Below are positions 1-13,588 of a stretch of DNA of 64,000 nucleotides, piece by piece. The position numbers were made by a program, and so were the translations under genes. Location: NCBI GenBank assembly GCA_023846275.1, contig CM043872.1:24227670-24291669 (forward strand). The letters are read 5' to 3'. Origin of the DNA: Vanilla planifolia. Its lineage: Eukaryota > Streptophyta > Magnoliopsida > Asparagales > Orchidaceae. Under the pieces are notes generated by a model. That model worked only from the letters and a program-made list of their open reading frames with translations, was not told where the DNA came from and ran no database searches. Position 1 is the stretch's first letter, and each line of letters begins with the position of its first letter.

Positions 1-269
1 AAGATTTTTAATGATGACATGAATACCAACTTGTAATAGAATAGTCAAGCTATGCAAAAGAGCAAATAACAGACCCATTTCCAGATTCATGTTCATGTTC
101 CTTACGTTGAGTTTGGTTGGAATGGTTTTTGGCAACTTAAGTATCTAAGATTAAGATTGGAAATGAGCTAAAATAAAGGTGCGTTTATGAGGGAAATAAA
201 TACAAAAGCAATGAACTTCATTTAGGCAATAAATTAATGTAGAAAGAAAAAGAAGTTGAATAGGTTTAC

Positions 270-395
270 CTGTTCAGTTAACATTATAACTGGGTGACCA
301 GCCCTTTGCAATCGCTCAAACATGCTACACGCATAGAGAAATTTGCTAGCAACACTCGAAAGCACAGTAGCAGGAAGTTGTTTTGGATCCCCAAC
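270..395 (-). CDS. SEN1-like helicase exon 19 (motif III; last exon in window)
   Basis: Codons 1806-1847, VGDPKQLPATVLSSVASKFL through IMLTEQ. GDPKQL is helicase motif III. The acceptor is ATTGTAG|GTT and the donor CAG|GTAAAC. Bases 1-269 are intron; the next exon, expected to carry the YRMHPEI motif, is outside the window. Confidence 0.92.
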
Positions 396-3300
396 CTACA
401 ATATGCACATGTAATTGTTGGAAACAAAGTTTGTCCAATGATAAAAGTAGGTAAAACAAGTGATTATACCATGACACATTTGGCCCCATTTGACTTCAAT
501 AGCTGAAGTGGAATGAGAGTTGCTGGTTCAAGAGCCTGAAACAAGTATTCCCTGTCATGGTAACCAAAATGTTCCAAGAACAAGTACAGCAGAAGATGCA
601 TACCTGAGCCGCTTCATCAATTAAAACAACATCAAACAAAGACTGCTCAAAAAACTTCCCAGAAAGACTTGCTGATGCAGATTCATAGCAAACTCCATAC
701 AAATCACCACCGCAACCACTGAGTGTTGTCACTACAATTTCAGCCTCTCTTAGGATGGACTTCCGAATCTTATGCTTTAATGCTTTACTTTCTTCAGAGG
801 CTTTCCTTTCTCGAGCCTGAGCAATAGAAAGATTTTGATAAATTAACTTTTTCTCCCTGTAAAGGATATTCAGTTTTGCCCCTATTGCAGAATCAGGTAT
901 TTCATGCATATCATCCTCCTTAGACGTATTATCACAACAGGTAGAATTCACGTCCACGTCATCTTTTGATTTAGCACGTTTGGACTCATAGTATTGTATT
1001 CTTTCAACAAGCTTCTCCAGTTTAGTACGTAATGAACTAGAACAATCCAAACAAGAGTCATTTCCAGTATCTCCATTGCCAGCCCTTGACGTTTCTTCTG
1101 CCAACCGTTGTTCAACAAGTGTATCAATAAAATAGGGAAGCGAATTAGAGTGCACCGTTTTTGCATTACCTACTCTCACAATGAAAGGGGTGTACATCTT
1201 TCCATCATTACCACAAAGTCCATCATTGACTCTTGATACCAGTTCATCAACCGCAGCATTTGATTGTGCACAAATAAGGACCCTTTCTTTGCAAGAATAT
1301 TCTGTGCATAAAGAATTTTTTTCTGAATCCTTAATCAATTGTTTGGCTAAAGCTGCATCTTGCCAAGCTCTGGCAACTGCTGCCGAATTGCTAAGTTGTG
1401 CCCTAGGTTTCGAGAAGCCATTGATTGCTGTAGTAGATTCAGTCAAAATATTGGATCCAGAGGTATTTGGGACCCTTCGTAAAGCAAGCAATGCACTAAC
1501 AATAGCAACAATAGTTCTGGTTTTACCAGTTCCTGCAAGAAAAGAGAGTCTAGAACTTCACCAATTCGAAAGCTACTAGAACTTATTTTTCAATAATTTT
1601 CTACATGTAAAAGGGAATAAACCTGGAGGACCCTGGATAAGTGACAGCTCAAAATTTTTTGATGCTTTTGATCTGATGGCAATGCTAATAGCCTGGAGTT
1701 GACTACCATTAAATGATGACTTCAACATTTTCTGCATAGGTTGAGAGAGTTTACTCAGCTCGTTCATTACACTGTGACCATGAGAATGACCAACAGGATT
1801 CAATATGATTGGGAGCATAGGAATCTCATTGAGAGATGAAAGGGCTTGAAATTCTCTAAGTTGAGGGGTTATGCTCATGACTCGGTTTAGGAACCATTTA
1901 CTCCGTTCAATCAGTAGTCGCTTCACTTTATTTAGTCGTGAGTAACTACCTTGAAGGTAAAATCTAATTACTAGAATTAAGGAGAATGTTTTGTCACTTT
2001 TTTCACGCCTTTCCACCTGAGACATGAAGTGTAGCTATGAGATGCAGGAAATGAATCAAGATTTACTATTCCAAAGAAATGTAATAGCATAGGATCACCT
2101 TCCCAAGAGCATGAGTACTCTGAACAGAACTCTCCAGGGGCTTTTTTGTTAGGAGAACTAAATCATTTTCCATACAGACTATAGATGCAGCAGATTCTTT
2201 TTCATTAGGGCATGCACGAATGATATGGAAATCATCAATCCTTTCAACAGAAACTATGCAAAGACTGCCACAGTGCATATCCTCTACAGATGATTCTAAA
2301 AATGAATTTTGCAACTGAGCTTTGAACTCTTCCAAAACTAATGGCCGAAAAATTTTAACATATTGATCAGCTGATTCAAATCGTAAAGGCACTTCTTTCA
2401 AACTTGAGGCAAACTTCTCTTCAGCATTGATAGAATTTAATCCTACCATAGTAAAATAATCCATTTCTAAAACAAGCCTATACCAGTCATCAAGTTTAGG
2501 AGGTTTAAGTCTTCTAGAAGATATGTCAGCTCTGCTAAGTGAGCTAGATTTATTATTTGCAGGCAATAGAAGTTGAATGACCTTTCTTTTAGGAGCAAGG
2601 GTAGACAGTTTTGTCACCACTGGTTGCCGACTATTGGTGCTGTGAAGTGCTGCCTCCAAAGGATCATTAATATCATCATGCACTAATGCTTGGATCATAG
2701 CATCTGCCTTTCTTGGAAGCATGTTAGTTTTAGCCACACTGGTAAAAATAACTTCAGCAAACGATTGATCATTATGGTGTACATTTGAATTGTGCGAAGA
2801 TTTAACAAGGCTGCTACCGGGGTCTGCCAGATCCATATGAGAATCTCCGTTTTTATCAAAAACACATTCAGTGTTACCAGCTTTACTAAATCCAAGTTCA
2901 TCCTTTTTGTCTTTAGAAGAAGGCAAGTCATCCTCAATAAATATTCCAGAAGGAAAGGGCTCAGGCATGTCAAATGTTGAATTACCAACCATGGAGTTGG
3001 ACTGACCATCTGATAACAGGCTCTTATCAGTGGGTAGATGAGAGGTCTCATGAAATGGGAGCAAGCTTGAATTAATGCAGCATGAAGCCGAGATTTCTGA
3101 GGAAACTACTTTCTCAGATTCATCATCTGAAAGGACAATAAGTTCTTTCTCAATATGTTCCTCCTTTGGACCTGAACTAAAGCATAAAGACGTATCTGCA
3201 TCTAACACCTTTTGCATGGACGAAGGTTCAAATGCTACAGATTTTTGCTTCGGTATTTGACTATTCTCATTGATGGAAACAAGCTGGGCCAATGAGACCG

Positions 3301-6300
3301 CTAGACCAAGTATTTTCTTCTGTAGATTAGATACTGGAACTGCATCTGAGATGAAAGACGAATTGTCAGTGGAAAAGCCATCAAAAGCAAATGTCAAATT
3401 TAACATAAACTAACCAGTTGAAATTTGTTTTTCAATGATATTTATCATGCTTTCCGTTGAAAAACCACATGAACGTTTAATAATATTCAATACAGCTAGC
3501 ATGCATTGTTTCCAGTGCCTGATGACAACCACGAGAGATGATCTACCCCAATCTACTAGATCTGAAAGCCATTTGAAATCTGATGAAATAGGCACCACAG
3601 GCAACATATTCCTTGATTCTTCAGATGATGACAGGATAAGCCTTTCGTAAACAGCAGGGAGCGTCTCCAGCAAACGAACACACGTCATCTAAAATAGCAA
3701 ACTGAACTTGAAGAGGATTCATAAGACAAGAAACTGAGTCCATGATAAGGGCAAAGAATAAAAGAACAGACAATACCACCACTTATATATCAAGCACATA
3801 TCTGAAAAATAGCTTCCAAAACATATACCTGACACTTCATGCTATCTATGCGTTTTTTGCCTTCAACAAGACATTTCAATACAGAAGGCCACATGGCCTG
3901 GGAAAGCAAGCAACTGAACCTCTCCCAAGATTTGGTGTCCATTGAATTAAGTATAGGATCAGAAGGGTCACTTGATATATGTTCAATAGAAGGTTGACGT
4001 AAAAAACCTCCCTGAGAAGAGAATTTTCCATACTTCGAATGTTCCAAAGGATTAAGAGACGACAACACAGGAGATCTAACCAATTCCTTTAGTAGTTTTC
4101 CAGTGACAAAAAACGCATGGTGAAGACTACAGAAACTATCCGTTATGGGGCAAACATGAACCTGCAAACCAAGTATAAGATTCAGAAATGATAAAATAAA
4201 TTAATGAATTTTAGTCAACAAGTCACCAAAAACCTTGAAGAGGTCATGGTACATCAAAATATATAATAACACGTGCAGGAATGGTTCTTAAATTGCCTAG
4301 CCATTTGATTTGAAGCACTTCTAGAATGCCTTTATTGTTAATGGGAATAACAAGGACAGCTAACATAATTCAATGGCTCAACAAGGCTGCCACTCTAGAT
4401 TTATTTAGGATGCCACAACACAGGGAGACAAGAGCAAGTAGGTAACCATGATGATCATCCAACTAGCAAAACCACTACTAAGCGGCTAAAATCAACTTCC
4501 AGTGACAACCACCAACAGAGGCTCTACTAATGACCACCTCGAACTCAAACTCCCACTGAACACCTCCCAGCAGTGTGTTTCAAGTATTATGAATGCTAGA
4601 TGCAGCCTTGGCCTAGTTCTATTCATCAAAAAACTATTTCTAGTTAAGGGACATTAAAATGCAATTCATGAAACGTGTAACACATCCAAACTGCACAGGT
4701 CAACTACCTAAATTATTTGTTATTCTTTCAGGAAACGAAATCTTTTAGCTCATTAAAAATCTTTATGCAAAAATTATTTCCAAATAGGAATCCTTACAGA
4801 AATCTTCAGCTCATCCACAAAAACCACTTTAACATCAGATAAAGGGTAATGACAAAATCAAAACATTAAAATTCATAAACATCATATCAAAAGTAATCAA
4901 ATAAAAACTGTCTATGGATTTCTTTCTACAAAAACAGTACTTAAGAAAGTTATTCATGCCAGTATACAGGAACAAAAGCCTTAACAACAAAAGAATCATT
5001 GTCTCACAGACGCATCATTAATCTTTGAAATAAGTCCAATAGATACACAAGACTTAAAAAGAGAGTCCATGATTTACAAAATTATTCCACGTAACACTAA
5101 GCTCATTGTTGATGCGAAAAATGGATTTCAAAAATTTAAACAAAAACTTATCTAGGGCAACAACAAAGAAGCCCGAATAGACAAAATTTCCAAATTTGTT
5201 TGAGAGCAAATTGGAACACACCTTTAGAGAAGGCTGGTGCGATGCAGTAAGTTTAAGTTGAGTCTTTGATTTGAGTAGTTGTAGATGTATGGTGCTATTA
5301 AAAGATGTCTTGCTGATGAAGAACGCAATGTGGGTGTCGTTAAAATGTTATGGTCGGATGTAGGAACGACTTGGTTAGAATCATCAATGACTCAGTCAAA
5401 ACCAACGGTAATTCGGTCGGGACCGGTGACCACTCGACCGGAACTGCTACGAATCGGCTAGATTGGCAATGAATCGACCGGATTGGTGACGAATAAGCCA
5501 GGATCAATGGCGAATCAGTCAAGATCAACAACAAATCGGCCAGGATCAATGGCGAATAGGTCGGATCGACAGTGAGTCGGTGGGAATAAGTGGTGAATCG
5601 GTTGGGTAGTGGTGAATCGGCCCAGAGCATTAATGAGTCGACTCGGTGAGATTGAGTTAGCGTGGGCCGATGTTGATCTGCTTAGGCAAGTGCGAGTTGA
5701 CATGGGCCTGCACGGGTTAGCTTGGGTGAGCACTAGCTGACTCAGGTATGCGAAAGCCAATTCTAGTATGCATGGGCCGGTTCGGGTATGCACGGCCTGG
5801 TGCGAGTCGACATGAGTCAACGCGTATCAGTGCAGGCAAGTCGTTGCGGGTTGATGAGTTGGTGTGGTTCGGCACAGTTCGACAAAAGGTCAGCGCAAGT
5901 TGATTTTGTGATGCAACTGTTTAGAAAGCCGCATTGAAACGCCAAACGCTTCTAAAATCTTTATTTATTTGGCGTTGCCTGTGCTCAGGAATACAGAAAT
6001 CTTCACCTGCAAAGAGAAAGAAATACGGTAAGGGTATTTGACAGCTTGGGAAGCGGCGAAGGAGAAAAAATCAACAAGGCTTCCAATGAATTTGGGATTG
6101 TAGACAGGGGAAGGTGAAGCTCGTTCAGAAGCTTCTCATCCTGCGATCAGTCTCTGACAATGATTGCGAAGGTTCCGACCACGCTAGAGGGGCTTCGTAA
6201 AGCTATCTTTTTCTCTCTCTCTCTCTTTGCTTTTGCTTTCTTACCCCCTCCACCCCCTTGCAGTCGGCGGGAAGGGGAATTTATAACGGTGCTAGGCAAA

Positions 6301-9300
6301 TGGTGCCAAGACCACATCGAATTTCCTCTTCTATTCTTTAATCTGATGTGGCGGCTTTTCCCGGGGAATCCGATGAAATAGATATTCATCAGCAATATTA
6401 TTGTTTTTGGGAGTTTTTTCCTGCATCTTCACTCACCTATCCACATATTAATAGAAAATATATGCATTTGAAGTTCATTACAATATCCAAGTTGTGACAA
6501 CTAAAACCAAAGAAATGAGAAATTGTCATGTAATGTCCCATGAAAAGGAATCACTAGACAAAATGTAGTCTCGAACATGTTTTTAAATAATGGGACATTG
6601 GGATGAATAATTTCACATTAGAAAGAGAGATTTTGAGCTAAATATATAAAATCATGATCATAAGATACCAATGTGTCTTTTGAGACAAATCCCTTTTGAT
6701 ATGTATAAGACAACCAAAAGGAGCCAATACTAAGACTAGATCATGATAAATGTTATGTAGATAATAAATCAAGAAAAATTGTGTTCAATTATACTAAAAT
6801 CTTATCACACAAGAGACTTTCTTCTTCCTATAAATCTTAACAATCAAATAGTTACTCTTACTCTTATTAGGACCCACAACTACACTACCCACATATTTTA
6901 TTAATAAGCTAAACTAAGAAAATTAACTAGAACGCTTTCCTTTAATACTATTGACTTCTATGGACAAGATTACAAGAGGAATATTTGCCCATGCAAAAAG
7001 GAAAAGGAATACCAAAAACCGACATGACAAGAAACCATTATGAATGAATTTGAATACAAAATGTAATTTGATGAAAGGCAATAAAATCAAAAGATTTGTG
7101 TTGTTACCTTAGCTAGACTAAACTTTATTGCTATCAAATATAGGTTCACCAAGAAGCAATACAAATAAAACCTAGACATATTTAGAAGTACTTGACAAAC
7201 AATATATTAGATCGCAAAAGTAACACCTATGATAAAAATAGTAAATGGAGCAACCATGTCCATTAGTTCAGACTATATTTGGTATAAAGGCATACACACC
7301 ATTTCAATGAATATGAAGCATTATAATAAAGCGAATAACAACAAAATCACAAATATATTTGCTTTCCAGCCCATAACATGCGGATATATTTAATTTGTTT
7401 CATTAGCATGTGCATCTATAATCCAAAAATTCAAAGAGCCAGAGCTGCTAGTCTCATTAGAGATCATATAAGTGCCTTATATCTATCTCTTTAGTAGGTT
7501 TCCTTAGTAGAAGGTTCAGTATAAAAAAATCCAAATCTGCATATGACAAAAGTGCTTCCCTACAGGGAATGTGAAAAAGGTGATTGCAATGACAATGGCA
7601 CCTCAAAGGAAGGTAACAACAATAAGATGCTTGTCAATGCAAATTATGAAGAACAAGATGTTGAAAAGATTTATAAAAAAATTTTTGTTTACAAGGTTGC
7701 TTGCAACACTATCATTGTTTTATAAACAAATCCAATATCATTACCAAAAATTATACACCATAACAATAACACCTAAACTAAAAAATTTGACTAAAACAGT
7801 ATCAATAATTAATCCCAATCAATAAGAACTTAACCTAGATAAAGTCCAACGATGATGAAAAAACTTCAATCAATTCACAGTGTACAAATATGTCAATGCT
7901 CTATGCACATATCATTAATAATTCTAATATACACAATGCTAATTTTTTCTTTTTGAAACATTCCCAAAACACTTCTCATAGAACTACTACATTATGTCTT
8001 TAACCAGTGAAAAAAAAAATCAATTGAAGTTCTACTTGCTCTAAATTCTCCATTGAATTTCTAAGTATCTAGACCACACAATTGATCTTTCTAGCAATAA
8101 AAACAAATTAATTAAAAGAAGTATTAGTCTCATGCCATAAACTATGCTCATCACCATCTAAAGTTCATCAACTTGATTTCGGTTTAAAAATAACAAATAT
8201 CTGTATAGCACTTTTATTGTTATAAACAATTATCAAAATAATTAAGTTCCACTCATCCAGATCTTTAGTCTTTTAAAGATGACATTAAAAACTTAGTAAA
8301 TCAAGAGAAACTTTCTTCTCTCATATCCATGGCATCAAGCGAATGATTTTTCCAAGTTTCAACTTCAAAGCTTCCCTCACTTTCATTTAAAATACAATAA
8401 AAATATTCTTCTAAAAACTATAGCTCCTAAATCAATCATCGTATCACAACCATCATTCAAAAATAATTCATTCTCATTATTATCAACTAGAATTTTGTAG
8501 AAATCATCCTTGATATATTTTAGTTGATTTAGGTCTTCTCTCTTGCTTTTGGAAAGCTAGTGTATGCACATTATCTCCTTTATAATCCAATTTCTTATAT
8601 AATTCTTCAGAAGCTATCATCTTATTATCATTAACTGCATTTTGAGTCTAAAGTTTTTCTAGCTTATAAATAACCCAAGTCTCCATATTCTTAAAATTAA
8701 ATAATGTTTCATGAAAGCCCTTCTGTACTTTAAACTTCTTTTGTACCTCTTGTTTCCATTAGTGCCCTTGGAATTTAGAGCACCAACATTAGATATTCCA
8801 AACACAACTTCAGCAAGCTTACAAGTACAATTAACAATACAATTTGACATATTATCTTCCTTATCATTATCCTAAGGACAAAACACTAAAACTATTCTTG
8901 AATAAATATCAATCTAAAACCTTGACATTTAAATTATCTATTACCAAGACATTATTCTATCTTTTTTGTCATAAATTTTCAAGGTAGACACCAAAGACTA
9001 TTACTTCATGTTAAATGATTAAACATTCTCCTAGAATGACTTTATTGCCTTTGCAATATAGACAATCTATTTTCCTCATAAGAAAATAACTAACCTATCT
9101 TCTCGAAGTTTTGCTCTTACAACTAACCAGATTCTCTTCACGTTTCTTAAAGAAAATGTTAGCCATCATAAAGCTAAATGTTAAAGTAAACTCCAAAATA
9201 TTACCTTCCTTGTTACCCTCCCTAAACACAAAAGAACAAAGAACGAATTTAAATTCCTTTCATTTCCTGTGCACATGACCATTTAAGTCTCCTTTAAAAA

Positions 9301-12300
9301 CTCTTTTCACCTGATGGAATCCCATATATTAGCACCTCCAAATCATTCCAATTCTATTTAAGCACTACTAATATTATTTACTTGTCCATCTACAATGCTT
9401 TTTAAAATTAAGATTTCTATCACTAGTCTCAATATTCACAAATAACATCTTTCAAATTATTAGCCAAAATTAGACGAATTCTATTTCTTTTACAAATCTT
9501 GAATACAAAAATATGAATCCTGAGGTAATGGCAATAGAAAGTCAAATTATAATCAAACATTTCTAATATTATTATGAATATTAGTTAGATCAACTACCAC
9601 TTTGTTCCTTGGCTGTTATGGTTACTTTTGCCAGAATCTTTCAGCTCTCAAAGGGCTCTGCTCAATTCTATATCCATGAACACAGAAGGTAGCTATAGTC
9701 GACCAACTTCACAGTCATTTTCAACCTTTGGCACCTAACGCATTGAATGACTGAATTCAGGTACCATACCATATATAAAGCATTACATCTTCCATTGTTT
9801 AAAGTTGATGTCAAAAAAGAAGCTCGCCTGGTTTTATACTTCCTCTATCCATCCCAGGGGCTGCAACTTGTAAGTCTTATGTTTACACAATCACAGAATA
9901 TGGATTATTAGATAAGGTGTACACAGGCAGGCATTACAGTGGTAGAGCATATTCCTTTCAGAACACAAAAAATAAATTGTGGAAGAGTGCGCTAGAATGC
10001 TTCAAAACTGCGAGACTTGAGCCACATGCCTATGCTTCACTATATTAAAAAAAAATTGAAGGCCATCAACTGAACAAGCATAAGAGAAGTATCAGAAGCA
10101 CGTTACCAGTCTAAATATGTATCTCAATCCAGCAAGCACAGCAAACAGAGAAGAAGAACTAGAGCAAAGGAACTTGAGTCCAGAAGTCAGGAGACACTCA
10201 CAGGAGAAAAGCTCCAATAAAATCTTACCAGCTCGCCTCACAACCTGTAAAAAGATACAACTTTTATGCTTTAGTGACTATATGATTAAGAAATGAGATC
10301 TATTTGACTTGCTGTAAGTTGGAGTTTATTTCTTAAAGAATATCCTTCAATACAAATTGTTCATAAAGAGTTTTGATAGAGTTGGAATCACACGTCATCA
10401 GGGTCCAACAAGGATAATATCAAGCTCTCAGCCATTGTTGGTTCCCACGTCCACTGCTTTTGAAGCTCACGATTTTCCAATTGCAACATGAATTCAGTAG
10501 CAAACCTAAAAGAGATTTCAAACAAACAATTCAAACAACAATAAGAAATTAAGGAATCTTTTGTAGCTCAAGATATAAGAAAATAAGCATATTTGGAAGT
10601 ATTATCTCCATGATAAACCATAAAAAGCAAAACAATACAATCAAAACAGCATAACACCTCTTTAATGTACGTATTAAAGGAATAGGCTTTGATGATGCCC
10701 TAATTGCACTTCTTGATTCCCTTCCTTCTCCGCCATCATCAGAACCAGTTGGAGTCTGCCATTGAAATGACGATGATATTTCACTTGCATTTACGGACAG
10801 CCAATCGTGAACTGGGAGTGACAAATCTGAGTTGAAGTTCAGTTCCACAACAGAAACATGAGACAAGGCCCAGAAAACGGCTTTGGAAAAAGATGCAGGA
10901 AGCGTTGCAGGTCCCACTTCAAGTAAGACACCATGCCATAACAAGGGAACACACATCCATGCTGCACATTCGGATAGAACAAGCTTGCACTGCAAGCTAA
11001 ATTCAGTCCAACAGCAATTATCCTTCTCTTCAGCACCTTCAGGGATATTGGCCTCATCATCCTCATCAATGGAAGAAACAAAGAAGCAGAAATCATTTTT
11101 GTTTAGAAGACATGTTTTCTGCTTGAAAAATATCAGAGCAGAAGCATCAGAAACTATTATTGTCGCGATTAGATCAAATGCTGGTTGGCGTAGAGAGCTA
11201 TGTAGGGTCGAATCCTTCAAAGAATTTATCAAAGATGGACCCCTGTGTACAGAAATGTTCATCTCACTTGCTAACAAGCTAGCTGGTTAAATATGAGGAA
11301 ACAAAGACGTTTAATACAACTCATGCATAAAAAATTACAAGCATTAGGAGTTCCATGTTCAGAAAAAAAACCCATACCATGATCGCCAACTACAATTACC
11401 AAAATTACATGACTATCACAAACCAATGTGTAGTACCTTGTTAGTTGTCGTAAAGATTTGTATTTCTTGTGTCATGTATTTCAGTTTATTGGCATTTCTA
11501 ATGAGATGTTTAGGGATACAAACTATAACGTATGAAATCGCAAAATAAAACCAAGGCCATTCCTATAAATATCTACAAAGTAAAAGATAAAACAGTAAAG
11601 TTGTTAACTTTGGCATGCTAAGTATAGTTTTTTCTGTATTAATGTAACCCTTTGAAATGACCTACGTTAGCTCTTTCCTTCAACAATAATAAGTCTACTC
11701 CAACAAGTTTGGTTGATTACATGATTCCTTTAACATTATTACACTAATCCATCAACAACGTTTTCTTAATATCCAACCCAACCATCCTTTTTTAATAATC
11801 TTTTGGCTCCTTTTTTTAGGCTTTACTTTTCCTTGGAGAAGTTCTAACAACTCACCTCTTCAAAGTGACCTATCCTAAATGGAAAGTGATATTTAAGCAA
11901 CCAAAATCACCTAAATCTAGCCATTCCCTTCCCAGATAAAAAAAAAAAGTAAAAACAAAAAAAAAAAAAACACGATTTTGACTAGAATGAATTCAAAGAA
12001 TCATCAACTACAGTAACTAAGCGACAAAAATATGCTTAGTATTTCTAAGACAAACATGGACATCTGTAAATAGATGTGGAAGTCTTTGTCTAAGCTTGTA
12101 ATCTATTTTGATTTGATTAGAAATAAAATTTTAAAAAACAGGATCACAAAAAGAGATCAGTATCAATTCCAATACAGCCCAGATTTATTGATCTTTAATT
12201 CGAGCAACTCAAACACATTAATATATCTGATCAAGCTATGATGTGGTGCACTGGCTGGACACAGTTGCACAAAGTACGTGATGGTCATCTCTGGACCTTA

Positions 12301-13535
12301 TTCCATAATCACAAAACAACATCAAAATCCTTCTTCAGTTAATTTAGATCTAAGTCTTAGATTACAAATCCCATTATCCAGCTAGAATTGCAGCTCACAA
12401 GCATAAAAGATCTCACCATTGTCATTCAACTGGACAGAAAATGGAAGGAGATGCTACTTGTAACATCTCCTAAGCTCATCCCCACCTTCTCTGACGTGAT
12501 TATTCAATGTAACCCGACATAAGAAATATCCCCTCATCTGTAGCATGCCTATTGTTCTCCCAAGTTATTCTCAATCGTGTTTAAGCTCCCCGTGGTAGGC
12601 CACTTCAAATAATGAGAGTTTCACCACTATTAAGCATTAATTTGTTTTGGCTTTTCAAAAATGCTCATTAGTTTCATGGTTCCACCACAATGTGTACCAA
12701 ACAGGTCTTGTGAAAAAGAGTACTTAGCTGCAGCACATAAATAATGAAGTATAACAAGTCATTGAGAAAGAAAGTCAAGCAGACTAACACTATTCTCCAA
12801 CAAGGCAGTTTCCATATTTATCACATCACTACTCATTCAGAGCATGAAAATGAAATAAGCTTACACGATCCATTATGAACAACAAGATTTCAGCAGTAAC
12901 TTCTAATGGTTGTAGTGCATTGCATATTGAAGCAAAATAAAAAACAAATAACCATTTTTAACACTGCCCGAAGGAGAAGTAAATTATGACCATATGCAGA
13001 GTAAAAAACCAGGCTTGAATATGACAACATCCAAAACGGGAATTAGTGCAATGAATTGTATTATAATGCATCAAAACAAAGTCATGAACGAGTATACTCT
13101 ACAATACTCCTTTGTTAGACTTATTTAGTGCATACCACATGTGTGCACACTCAAAAGGTGGGCATGGAGGAACCATTTTGTATCCACGATGTATGATTAA
13201 AAGTGCTATCTGAAAAATATAGCAAACAGAAATGCAAAAGATTAGCATATATTGAAATTCATTCAAATATAAAAAAAAAGCTTCAAATGGCCAAATACAA
13301 ATTAAGCCTATTAGCATAATAAATACAAATCAATTAGAAACTAACTTTGCGAGCATTCTTTCTCATTAGGTCACTAAAGTTGCTACTCTGAGTTACTTGA
13401 TGCAGGAGAAAATACAGTAAATTCCTTCTCTGTTTTTCATGCTCGCCATCCTGGTGGGATTCAAGGGACTGGAAAAAGTACCCATTCAGTAACAAATAAC
13501 ATTTATAAAAATACATACATATACATACATATACA

Positions 13536-13588
<53 letters not shown>

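Larger units (their letters stand above)
4162..10106 (-). other. Intron 12 of SEN1-like gene (5.9 kb)
   Basis: Large intron between exons 12 and 13. Most of it is ordinary A+T-rich sequence with no gene I can support. The exception is the island at 5,340-6,400 (listed separately). Open frames in this interval are short, lack recognisable domains and are interrupted on all sides. Confidence 0.85.

Noticed and set aside
294-506. 70-codon + strand open frame
   Set aside because: It lies antisense to helicase exons 18 and 19, which carry real motifs (GDPKQL).
1181-1579. 132-codon + strand open frame
   Set aside because: Antisense shadow of exon 17 (Walker A and motif Ia region).
5340-5820. Two minus-strand open frames with repetitive LILADLLLILTDS-like protein
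   Set aside because: The repetition follows the ~20-21-bp minisatellite; there is no conserved domain or gene context.
10195-10205. Strong-looking donor TCCT|GTGAGT inside exon 12
   Set aside because: Reading through gives SGLKFLCSS...AGLRYIFRL, the expected continuation to a donor at 10,107 in phase with exon 13.
10883-11290. 135-codon + strand open frame
   Set aside because: It is the antisense shadow of helicase exon 10 and has no domain of its own.
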